From NCBI GenBank assembly GCA_027475525.1, contig JAMWFC010000052.1, positions 186,001 to 250,000 of the forward strand: a stretch of DNA of 64,000 nucleotides, in the 5' to 3' direction. The position numbers and the translations under genes are program-made. Source of the stretch: Macrolepiota albuminosa (lineage: Eukaryota; Basidiomycota; Agaricomycetes; Agaricales; Agaricaceae). This document shows, one piece after another, positions 47,953 through 58,546 of this stretch. The notes under the pieces are model-generated. The model worked only from the letters and a program-made list of their open reading frames with translations, did not search any database and had not been told where the DNA came from. Numbering within the stretch: position 1 is the first letter of the stretch; the number at the start of each line of letters is the position of its first letter.

Positions 47953-50900
47953 AATTATAGGGACGATTATTATGTATATTAACCCTCTCGGTCATTAACT
48001 TGTAGCACTTACGGCGGACCTCATCAGCATCTAACATTGATGAGTATTAAAACTTACCACATTGTACATAAAGTTGTTGGAACTAGAACAACTGGACTAG
48101 CTTGTATGGCTGTTAAATAAATGAACAGTCTATGAATCACATAACAGCAAAAACTGAAGACATTTTTCCCACACTAACACAGGCAGCTGCTTACATGAGC
48201 ATCCAGATAGATGAACAGCCTCTGCTGAATTCCATTATGATGCACATGAGGAATTGGATTGAAATACAAGAAAATAAAATGAATGAATTATAGCACCAAC
48301 ATGGCCACCCAAAGCAACCTGGCCAAGATAAGATTTTAGCTCTCAACAGAAGCAATCAAGAGGGCTGGTATTGCTCCATCAGTTTTGATATCAATTATAT
48401 AAGGTTAGATTTGTTTTGTAGCTCTGATGCCATAGTTTTTTACATGATTTAATTAGGATTTTAAGTACTTCCCATCCTTCATGCCAATGTCATCTTTCAA
48501 AAAGTATGTCACATTGGGACAGTTTTTTGAGCCACTGTACAAAGATATACTATGTAAGTTGTTTTATATAAAAGAAATATATAGGAAGAGGTGGGAGGGT
48601 GAGTGAGAAAAAGATGAGGAACTATAATAATACACAAAAGGACAACTAGTATTGGGGTGAGATAGTCTTGCATGGCCATAGCCAGCTGCAGACTTACTAT
48701 AGTATATTGAGCTTGATGCAGCAGAAACTTCCTTCAATGCCAAGCTTGATAGAACTATGGTGAGAGATGAGGAGGAGCTCATTGTGTGTGCAAGATGAGT
48801 GTCTCACCTTTTGCAGAGTAAAATAAGTAAAGAAAAAAAAAATAGAAAAGGGAAATAAATAAACAAATTTGCTACTCTTCAAAGAAACAACATGAATATG
48901 AGGAACATAGGGTGAGAGAGCAATTGCATGCACTCACATGTGCTGCAATATGAATGGGAAGACAAAAAGAGCAGCACAGAAGAGAAGTGAGACCTCTTGG
49001 CCCCACTGTTCCTGAAAATGGCATCTGCCAGACCATAGTGCCATGCCAGGAATGGCCTCAAAATTTTTTGAAAGTTCAATATTGGATGCCAAATGTTTAT
49101 TGTGCAGAGGCCTCTGAAAAGGCTCCTTACTCTCTTAAAACCTGCCTTTATACTGATGATGCCTAAAAGTAGATCAGTAGCAGATATGGTTTATAGCTAC
49201 TGATGTGTGCAAGATGTGTTGGGCATGCTAAGTTTTGAGGGAGTTCTGAGCAGTTCCCAGAGAACAAGTCGGAAACGAGTTAAACGGCAAGTTTTGATGC
49301 AAGTTGGTAAAGGTGTTTGGCAAGAGATATGTGATAAGAATGATGTGCTGATGACGAAGTGCACCTGTGTAAAAGAGGAAAGTAGATATGAGTTAAGCAT
49401 GGCAAGTAGTGTAGCAAGAAGCTGAGAGGCTTAGCAATGTCTAAGCTGTGTAATGCCTGCTGTAAGTACAAGGCATGTAAGTTTCATAGGCATAACTGCG
49501 GCAAGCAGGCTAGAGGTGTTCAGCTGCTTGGCAACTATGAACTTAGTCAGCACAAGTAAAATCTGAACTATGAGGTGAACTGAGGAGTAAACGGGGTACT
49601 CTGTTCTCTGGTAACGAGTGACAACAGTAAGTATTTATAGTAAAAAATAAGTTCCTCATTGCCAAGTGGCTAAGAGTTGCCAAGAGACAGTGAACTGTAA
49701 GTAATGTAATTAAACGTCATGCATCAAACTAAATGTTGAAAAATGAAGCAAGAAAGCTGTCTGTCTAACTGAGGGAGGGGTGCCAGAGTAAACGTCAGGC
49801 TGTCTGTCATGAGTAAATGGCATTATTCCTAATTTATAAGCGCTGTTATTGGCTAGCTATACCACATGCTGATTGATTGATGCTTCCTGTCAATGCTTGC
49901 CAGCAGCATGATTTATATTTTAGTGATTCAGTACAGATACAAAGAATAATATGAAAGAGTCTACCTTCAAAATAGTCAAAAGATCTTCAACACATTGCAA
50001 TTCCTTTGTGTTAGTAGCATCTGTAAAAAAGGCATTATCAGTAATGTAGAGTAAAATGAAAACAAAGTAACTACAGGCGTGTAAGTAAGTGCTCATAAAA
50101 GTATAAGTAGGTTAGCTTACCCTCAGCAACTCTACACAGAAGTGAGATGGCTGAGGGTAACCAGTTTTGTCAGTTTAGTATTTATACTGCTGAAAAATAA
50201 AGTTCAGTAAAGATTAGAAAATAAGAAGAGAGAGGAAAAAAAAACACAAGGCTTGCAGTAGTGAAAGTACCAAATTAAGTAAAAAAAACATAAATGGAAA
50301 TACAGGACTTTTATAGCATATGGTCAAGATTCATCTCCTTCAACAGCAACTAGAATATCATTCTAATGCAACTTCCCCACTTAATACTTGTATTCTTTTT
50401 ATAGCATTTTTTGCTTTTAGAATCAATTTCATCTGGGAGAATTTCTTCTACTAAGTGCTTAGAAGTTTGATCAAAACTTATTGTCTTCTCTTCATTTGAA
50501 AGAGGATCATGTATTCTTCATCTTTTAAGTACAAAAATAGACGGAATATAAAGTGAAGACATCATACTCACCAAACAATCTACAATCAATCCAATTTAAA
50601 ACATAACATATTTTGAACTATACAGAGAAAAATGCTTCTCTTGCGTCTTACATTTCAAGTAATGGAACTTGAATTCTTTTCACTATTTTACACTACATCC
50701 AGTGAATCTACTAATTGGATGACTTTTGTCTTGTGTGGACTCTGCAAGAATTCTTGTAACTATATTACAGTATCATAGTAAGATATTGAGATCTCAAATA
50801 CATCTGCAAGCAGGCAGGGCTGCTGCACAGTGACTTTAAGCAGATTGTATAATCTGACTTCACTATTTTTGCACTCATAAATAAGAACACAATATCATTT

Positions 50901-51848
50901 GTGAGGAGAAAACTACTAACTGTTTCTACTATCTTTTCTATTTATATGTGTCTTACTACTTCAAATAAAGTTTTCTTTTTTGCCAATCTCAGCTTCTAAT
51001 CATTTTCCTTTCTAATCAAGTCTCCTATCCATGTTCCAATTATAATAAGCATGCTGTAAGCAGTATGCTTACATTGACCAAGTATTGGAATCTGACTTAA
51101 GATATCATATAAATGTAAGTATCTATAGTAGGGTAAGTATTTGTATTCTTCTGTATGTATGTGCAAAGTGCTTACCCTCAGTCATATGAATACTTGACTG
51201 AGAATATATATGTATATGTATATATTGTGCATGCAGGCATGACACATTCCTTTGTTTGACCATGGTGTATATGCAAGCTCCAGTAATTCATGCACTGGGT
51301 TATAAAAATATCATTGACTCATGTACAACTTTAATATGTGCCTGTTTAAAGTGGTCTGCATTTGTAGAAATACAAGATATTATAACCTTGCCTTGTATGT
51401 CTTCATAAATTCTAATTTTCTGAGAAACACTATCATTGCTGATGGCCATTTAAGGGAAGGATGCTTTAAAATGATGTCTTCATAAATTCTAATTTTCTGA
51501 GAAACACTATCATTGCTGATGGCCATTTAAGGGAAGGATGCTTTAAAATGTGCATTTTTGCAATGCCAGAAGTGATTCAAACTGTCATGTACACTTACAA
51601 GTTCCATTCAGTGCCTCAATCATTACTAGATCTTCTATTTTAAGCCTTCTATTTTGAACTTCTTTTTTTATCATGTCTGAAATTAGGAGACCTCACACAA
51701 GCTCATAGAATGCTGGTTTTATAACTGCTTTCAGGTTACAATGCTGTGCTATATACTGATGTGCCATAAAGATTGTTTCAGTCATATGCAGTCAAAGCAT
51801 GAGTTTGTCATATAATTCAGGTAACATCATTGCTACAACATGATCTGC
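47953..51848. other. AT-rich gene-poor region left of the scaffold gap
   Basis: Nearly 4 kb without a convincing gene. Recurring short motifs include GTAAGT and CTTACCCTCAG (about 50129 and 51172), and GCTAGCTATACCACATGCTGA at about 49853, which resembles GCTAGCTGTACCATTTGCTGA at 57268. It probably consists of old transposon remains. Confidence 0.4.
51397..51550. repeat. 77-bp duplication in AT-rich intergenic DNA
   Basis: Two adjoining identical 77-nt copies. Confidence 0.95.
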
Positions 51849-51948
51849 NNNNNNNNNNNNNNNNNNNNNNNNNNNNNNNNNNNNNNNNNNNNNNNNNNNN
51901 NNNNNNNNNNNNNNNNNNNNNNNNNNNNNNNNNNNNNNNNNNNNNNNN
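51849..51948. other. Scaffold gap, 100 N
   Basis: Exactly 100 N, the usual placeholder for a gap of unknown size. The 5' LTR and gag start of Gypsy-2 probably lie in it. Confidence 0.99.
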
Positions 51949-52506
51949 TTGCTGAACAGGCCTGTTATCCAGATGGTCTTCAGCTCTGTCTCACCTTCCG
52001 AGATGGCCTCCTTCCCTCTCTCATGAACTGGATCAACAGCATGGCTGAGGGACGACCTGATGACACACGTATTGAGACCTGGTATCAGGTAGCACGTGAT
52101 TAGTGGCAGCTCATGGAGTTACAACGTGAGCTCCACCCATGGAACTGCCCCTCGCTTCACCTCACAGGCATCGCTTTCTGCTCGTCATCCCATCCAGCCC
52201 TCCCTTCCATTTCGTGCTCCACTCCCAGCTCAGATATCTGCAGCATGTCCTCTTCCTTTTGGAGTACCTATGGATGTCGATGCCTCTCGTCAACGTTCCT
52301 CCCTTCCTCTCCTCCTGCAGCATGTCCTCTTCCTTTTGGAGTACCTATGGATGTCGATGCCTCTCGTCAACGTTCCTCCCTTCCTCTCCTCTGCCGTTGC
52401 TGTGGAAAGCCTGGTCACTTTGCTCGGTATTGTCCCCAGGGGTTAGAGGTGCGCTATCTCTCAGCCTTAGAGCAGGAGGAGCTCCTTCTCCAGCTCCTTG
52501 CTGCCT
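51949..52506 (+). pseudogene. Gypsy-2 gag (partial) with zinc knuckle
   Basis: Capsid-like C-terminal part (LCLTFRDGLLPSLMNWINSMAEGRPDD), an in-frame TAG near 52102, then a linker and a CCHC zinc knuckle (CRCCGKPGHFARYC, about 52393-52434) that binds RNA. The 77-bp duplication at 52238-52391 shifts the frame in front of the knuckle. Confidence 0.85.
52238..52391. repeat. 77-bp duplication in Gypsy-2 gag
   Basis: Two adjoining 77-nt copies just before the zinc knuckle. Confidence 0.95.
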
Positions 52507-52918
52507 AAGACATTCGAGGAAACCCCTCCTCAGATGTACAGACTGAAGCAGAACCTTTGGAGGAGTCCTTGGGTCCTGTGGAAGCTATAGCAGAACCATC
52601 AGATGTGTCCTTTGGTTCTGCAGGGGAGGGTTTTCAATAGAGCAACGGATGAGTTGTACGCCTCCGCCGCCTGGTGCTAATCAGTTTACATGTCAATCAG
52701 TAGAGTCTTCTAATGTATCGCTCCCTGTTCCTGATTCTCTGACTGAAACTGTAAGCACCCCCTCCAACGTACAAAATACCCCCTTGGTCCAAGCCTCAGC
52801 TAAGACCTCCTCTCCTCCTTCCCCTGTCTGATGACCATGTGTTCCAGCTTGGGAACGACGCCTTCCTCGTCGCTATGTTGTTGCCTCTACTCCCTCTCCC
52901 AACTCTCTGCATCTGAAT

Positions 52919-53353
52919 GTGGAGATTGAGACAACTGACATTCAGCAGACTCAAAGCGTCATAGCTCTCTTGGACAGTGGCGCTACTGGACTCTTCCTAG
53001 ACACCCATTATGTGGAACAACACCAGCTCACTACCCGTCCCCTCTCTCACCCTATTCCAGTCTATAACATTGACGGTACGCTCAATGAAGCTGGATCCAT
53101 CCGCTCAGTGGTGGATTTAGTCCTTCATTATCAGACTCATTCGGAGCGTGCAGTCTTTGTGGTTACCAGCCTAGGAAAGCAGGACATGATACTTGGGTTC
53201 TCCTGGCTGCATGATCACAATCCTGAGATTGACTGGGCCAAGGGTAAGGTGAGCATGAGCCGCTGCCCTCAATGGTGTTTCACATGTGCCAAGAAAGTTA
53301 GAGAGGAGCGCAGAGAGTCAGTCTGTGAGCGTGCTGCTATCCGGGTTTGCTGA
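52919..53353 (+). pseudogene. Gypsy-2 retropepsin-like protease
   Basis: The catalytic segment ALLDSGATGLFLD and the second-half motif DMILGFSWLHDHNPEIDW are clear. The frame then reaches CPQWCFTCAKK and a TGA at 53351-53353. Coding-like sequence continues to the RT with further stops (53660-53662). Confidence 0.9.
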
Positions 53354-53662
53354 GTTGGACACCTCCTCTTTGCAGACCTCGACCTACTGGATCCTCCTCC
53401 CTTGGCATTCCCTTATAGAGAGGCCCTCTATAAGGACGTTTGAGGTGTAGCAAGTAAAGCCCAGATGGAAGATGGATGCGAGGGTGAATTTGGGTGTGCT
53501 CCTGACCCAGAGTCTCCAGATGAGGCTATCAAGACAGGTGATAGGATTTATGCAACTACATTACAACCTCCACCAACTGTAGCAGAGATTAGAGCTAGCC
53601 AAACTACCTCCCAGCGGCTAGCTCAGGCATTTGCTGCCAACTCTGCTCCTAAGTCGTTCTGA

Positions 53663-55356
53663 GATGCAGTTCCTCATCACCTGCAAGACTTTGAGGATGT
53701 TTTCTCTAAGGCATCATTTGACTCCCTGCCAGAGCATAAGCAGTGGGACCATGCAATTGAGCTTACGCCCAATGCTGAGCCCTCTAGCTGCAAGGTCTAC
53801 CCACTCTCTTCCAGAGAACAGGATGAGCTTTATGCCTTTTTGCAGGAGAATTTAGACTCCGGTCATATCCGTCCCTCAAAGTCTCCAATGGCCTCTCCAG
53901 TCTTCTTCATTAAGAAGAAGGATGGATCTCTACGTCTGGTTCAGGACTATCGAGTCTTGAATGCGATGACTGTGAAGAATTGCTACCCCTTACCACTCAT
54001 TTCAGAGCTTGTCAACAACCTCTGAGGTGCACGCTACTTTACCAAGTTGGATGTCCACTGGGGCTACAACAATGTGCGCATCAAAGAAGGAGATGAGTGG
54101 AAGGAGCATTCCAAACAAATTGTAGACTCTTTGAACCTCTGATAATGTTCTTTGGCCTTACTAATAGCCCTGCCACCTTCCAGACCATGATGAATGACAT
54201 TTTCCAAGACCTCATAGTGGAAGGTGTTGTGTGCATATACCTTGATGATATTCTCATCTATACCAACACTCTAGAGGAGCATCGTCAGATTACACGCATC
54301 ATACTGGAACATCTTTGCCAGCACCAGCTCTATCTTAAGCCAGAGAAGTGCGAGTTTGAGCAGACTAAGGTTGAATATCTTGGACTGATCATCTCTCATA
54401 GAATGGCTGAGATGGACCCAGTCAAGGTGGCTGGTGTAGCGGAGTGGCCAGAGCCTAAGAACAAGAAGGAGGTTCAGGCCTTCCTGGGTTTCACCAACTT
54501 CTACCAGAGGTTTATTCAGGATTTCTCACACCATGCCCGGCCCCTCTTCGATCTCACCACTAAGGACACTCCTTGGCACTGGGATGCAGCACAGCAGACA
54601 GCCTTTGACGCCCTCAAACAGGCAGTCACTTCAAAGCCTGTCTGTTCTTATATTTCCAGATGATGACTCTTCCTTCCGTGTCAAAGCTGATAGCTCAGAT
54701 TTTGCTACTGGGGCCGTTCTCTCTCAACAGTCAAGGGAGGATGGTAAGTGGCATCCTGTGGCTTTCTACTCCAAGAGTCTCAATGCTGTGGAGCAAAATT
54801 ATGAGATCCATGACAAGGAGATGCTAGCTATCATTCGGTCATTTGAGGAGTGGCGACATTTCCTTGAGGGTGCCAGGCATAAATTCGAGGTGTGGACTGA
54901 TCACAAGAACTTAGAGTACTTTCAGAGTGGCGACATTTCCTTGAGGGTGCCAGGCATAAATTCGAGGTGTGGACTGATCACAAGAACTTAGAGTACTTTC
55001 AGACGGCCAAGAAACTTAACCGCCGACAGGCTCGATGGTCCTTGTATCTGGCCAACTTTGACTTCTCTCTGCATCACAAACCTGGACGGAGCATGGGTAA
55101 GCCAGATGCGCTTTCTAGGCAAGCAGACCATAGTTCAGGAGCTAGTGACAATGACAATATTGTACTCCTAAAGCCAGAACTATTTGCTATCCATGCTCTA
55201 GAAGGTGTGGTTGGCCAGGGAAAAGAAGTGAGCATCCTTCGAGACATCCAACAAGGTAACCAGGAGGGCGCTCAAGAAGATCTGGTAGCTAAGGCTGCCA
55301 TGGCCTTGCATGCTCGAGAGAAAACTGGAGTGAAGTCCGTCCGCACTGACGAGTAG
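53663..55356 (+). pseudogene. Gypsy-2 reverse transcriptase and RNase H
   Basis: RT from HHLQDFEDVFSKASFDSLPEHKQWDH through DYRVLNAMTVKNCYPLP to the catalytic YLDDILIY (tyrosine codon 54238) and VEYLGLIISH; RNase H with KADSSDFATGAVL, DKEMLAIIRSFEEW and [10 protein letters not shown]. Damage: a TGA near 54023 (NNL-stop-GARYFTK, Arg expected), a one-base shift near 54100 and a 77-bp duplication at 54848-55003 that shifts the RNase H frame. A TAG at 55354 precedes the integrase. Confidence 0.92.
54848..55003. repeat. 77-bp duplication in Gypsy-2 RNase H
   Basis: Period 77; repeats the [20 protein letters not shown] segment. One copy gives a continuous RNase H running into [13 protein letters not shown]. 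Confidence 0.95.
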
Positions 55357-56740
55357 TCTCTGGAGAATGGTCTTCTCACCTTTCAGAGACGCATTTATGT
55401 TCCCAACCTGCCAGACCTCCGGAGGCGGATTGTGGAGCAGCATTATGACTCTCGAGTTGCAGGACATCCTGGCAGATGGAAGACACTGGAGCTGGTCTCA
55501 TGGAATTACTGGTGGCCTCAAATGTCACGGTATATTGGCTCTTACACCTCCACCTGCGATCTTTGCCTTCAGACTAAGCCTCGTCGTCAGCCTCCTATGG
55601 GACAACTTCATCCATTGCCTATCCCAGCTGAGCGTTGGAGTGTGGCCTTGGTAGACTTCATTGTTGAGTTACCTGATTCTTATGGATATGATGTGATCAT
55701 GGTGGTAGTGGATCTCTGTGGCAAGCGTGCTCATTTTATTTCAACACACACTACTTGCTCAGCCATGGGCGCTGCCAATCTGTACCGGAAGCATGTCTGG
55801 AAGCTCCATGGGTTGTCAGATGCTTATGTCTCAGACCGCGGACCTCAGTTTGTGGCAGAGTTTACTAGAGAACTGTATCGCCTCCTCCATGTCAAACTCC
55901 ACACTTCCACAGCCTACCACCCCCAATCTGATGGCCAGACTGAGCGTGTCAACCAGGAGCTAGAACAGTATCTCCAGCTCTTCTGCAATGAACAACAGGA
56001 TGACTGAGACGACCTATTACCAGAGGCAGAGTTCCAGTACAACAACCGTGTACACACTGCCACCCAGATGTCTCCTTTCCTTCTAGATACTGGTCGACAT
56101 CCTCGGATGGGATTCGAGCCTTGGGGACGACCTTCAGAGAATGAAGCTGTCAACGAGTTCATAGATCGGATGAAGGCAGCCCAGGAGAAAGCCACATGGC
56201 CTGCTACTACGATCATGGACGAACTCTAGCCCCCAAGTACAAGCGTGGAGATCAAGTCTACCTGCCTCTGACATTGCTACCACCCAACCTTCTCAGAAGC
56301 TCTCTCACCGTCGTCTAGGACCCTTTCCTATAGTACGGCAGGTAGGCCCACTTGCCTATCGACTCAAGCTGCCTAGTGGAATGAGTCGACTCCATCCAGT
56401 CTTCAATGTGGTGAAGCTTTCTCTAGCCCCAGAGGATCCAATCCCAGGTCGACGTCCACAGCCACCTCCACCACCAGTTCTGGTAAACAACCAAGAAGAA
56501 TACGAAGTAGAACGGATCCTAGACAGCTGACTCTTTAGGAATAAGCTTCAGTTCAAGGTCAAGTGGAAGGGCTATGGAATCGAGGACATCTCCTGGGAGC
56601 CACAAGAGAATGTCCATGCCCCTGCCTTGGTCCGGGAATTCTATCAACAGCATCCCAATGCTCCCTGGGCAATCAGAGGCCTCTATTCTCTTTCCAAGGT
56701 AGACCAGGCCATCCAGAACTACTTCTATCCAGCACATTGA
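55357..56740 (+). pseudogene. Gypsy-2 integrase and chromodomain
   Basis: Zinc-binding segment (QHYDSRVAGHPG..CDLCLQTK), catalytic core ([32 protein letters not shown]), then SPFLLDTGRHPRMG, and the C-terminal chromodomain (EEYEVERILDS, KVKWKGYGIEDISWEP). It ends FYPAH-stop at about 56740. TGA replaces Trp near 56006 and Arg near 56529; the frame also changes near 56195-56300. Confidence 0.92.
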
Positions 56741-56766
56741 GACACCGCGCTCTAGAGGGAGGGTAA

Positions 56767-57265
56767 TGTCAGAGGACTCCTCATTTCTTCCTTTTCTCAC
56801 TTCTTATCTCTTCACTCTCCTTCCATTCATTCTCTTATTTCTTCTGACATTATTTCATTTTACTGTTTCTATTCTTTCAACACTATCTGTTAGTACTACT
56901 CTCAGCCCTTGAAATGCTCTGGTTCTTTAGCCACCATTCAGACAAGTGTGGGCCCACTCAGCACCGCTTCCAGACTGCTTATATAAGCCAGAGTTTGCCA
57001 GAGTTTGCCCCTTATTTGTACAAGTGTTTGTGTAGGCAATTTTCAAGTTTTTAAGGTTTTGTTGTACTATACAGTTGTTTCCCATGCTTCAGAAGCCCCA
57101 GAAGCGTCCAACCTGGCATAGGGAATCCCTAGACTTGTTCTCTTTGGATCTCCCTCTGCCAGGTGAGTAGCTACCTTGATATTGTCAGTATATATTCTAA
57201 TACACTTTGGATCGCCCTCTGCCAGCTGTGTGACTGAGCCACAGCCTCTAGAGGTTGCCCTTACA
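56767..57265 (+). repeat. Gypsy-2 3' LTR
   Basis: Starts TGTCAGAGGACTCC right after the purine tract and probably ends CCCTTACA at 57265. It contains a TATATAAG box at about 56980-56987 that would start transcription near 57010 in a 5' copy. The end is an estimate because the partner LTR is missing. Confidence 0.7.
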
Positions 57266-58004
57266 AGCTAGCTGTACCATTTGCTGACAGACTGATGCTA
57301 TTTGTTAACTGTCATTCCAGCTGCTACTGGCACTATTACTGATCAGATCTATTGCTTGCCATGTATGGCTGTTAGATATAGCCTAAAATAAATAAATCAT
57401 GCATGCTAAGTTCAGATTGTTGGCACCAAAGTGTCTGAAGCCAGTGCCAAGCCTACCATGGCCTGCTATTGGTGCGCCTAGCCTGTATGAGGTCCTATCA
57501 GTAGATTGATTACTCTGAAAAGAGCTCCTAAATCAGTGATATCTGACAAATAACAATCCAAAAGATATGATTGGCTTCTTTACAGTCTGCAGAAGAAGAA
57601 GAGAGGTAAGAAACAAATATGATTGTGAACTCACATCTTTAAACTTGCAGAGTGGCCAAGTATCTACAAGAAAGGACCAGATGTAATGAGCAAATCAGAC
57701 AGAACTGTTTGAAGATATAAGAAAGTAATGAAGAATCAGAAAAAGCTCAATAGATTCAGATTCACAATTTCACCAACTTACAATGTAATAACCACTATTC
57801 AAACAGAACTAATACATTCTAGTATTGGGCTGGGCCAAAAATTGTTACAGAGAACATGTAAAAAACAGTTTTGCAGAAGCAAAGGACCTGGCAGTGCAGT
57901 ATTTGAATAGTTGCCTACAAGAGGTTATTCACCATTTTATTAATCATTCCTGGTGTTTTATGAGTGCCTATCAAAAAGAGGTTAACTAGAAAGGCTGCTG
58001 CATG
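57266..58004. other. Intergenic, no gene seen
   Basis: AT-rich. The first 40 bp resemble part of the region near 49853. Confidence 0.4.
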
Positions 58005-58009
58005 GGCTG

Positions 58010-58183
58010 TGTAATGGAGTCATCCATGTTATTAGCGTCAACGACGCTATAATCATTTAATAGAGTATTACATAAGATAACATCTTGTTTTCACTCTAAG
58101 TACTAGTCAAATCCGATACTGCGGTCTGATTTAGCACTTGTGTGATACACACAAGATAGTTCTAACTCGTAACCCAGATTACA
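58010..58183 (+). repeat. Solo LTR of the Gypsy-3 family
   Basis: 174 bp, TGTAATGGAGTCATCC to CAGATTACA, clearly similar to the Gypsy-3 5' LTR. It is flanked by a perfect 5-bp duplication GGCTG (58005-58009 and 58184-58188), so this was an independent insertion that lost its body by LTR-LTR recombination. Confidence 0.88.
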
Positions 58184-58259
58184 GGCTGTTCATTGTTAAA
58201 AAGCTTATTGTCATATTTCCCAAAGTGCAACAATGTCAATTGAAGCAGTTCTTCACTAG

Positions 58260-58435
58260 TGTAACGGGGTCATCTGTATTACCATCAGCGTCAACGACGC
58301 TATAATCAATTAGTAGAGTATTACGTAAGCCAACATCTTGTTTTCGCACTAAGTACTAGTCAAATCCGATATTGCGGTCTGATTTAGCACTGTGTGAAAT
58401 ACACAGATAGTTCTGACTAGTAACCCCAGGTTACA
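58260..58435 (+). repeat. Gypsy-3 5' LTR
   Basis: 176 bp, TGTAACGGGGTCATCTG to CCCAGGTTACA. Short for a Gypsy element. It is 76 bp downstream of the solo LTR's end. Confidence 0.85.
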
Positions 58436-58546
58436 TTTTTTTAAATCTTCTGCTATCGGCTTTAGACGCTAGGCTTGTTACCGACTAGGCAACTCTCATC
58501 AAAACCTCTCGATTCTCTGTTGGCATCACGCTGAAAACGTGCTTCC

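Larger units (their letters stand above)
51949..57265 (+). mobile_element. Gypsy-2, chromodomain LTR retrotransposon, decayed, 5' end in gap
   Basis: gag, protease, RT, RNase H, integrase and chromodomain follow each other on the plus strand, then a purine-rich tract (AGAGGGAGGGTAA at 56754-56766) and a 3' LTR. At least five in-frame stops and a one-base shift are present, mostly TGA in place of Arg CGA. Two 77-bp duplications add artificial breaks. The 5' LTR is not in the sequence. Confidence 0.9.
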
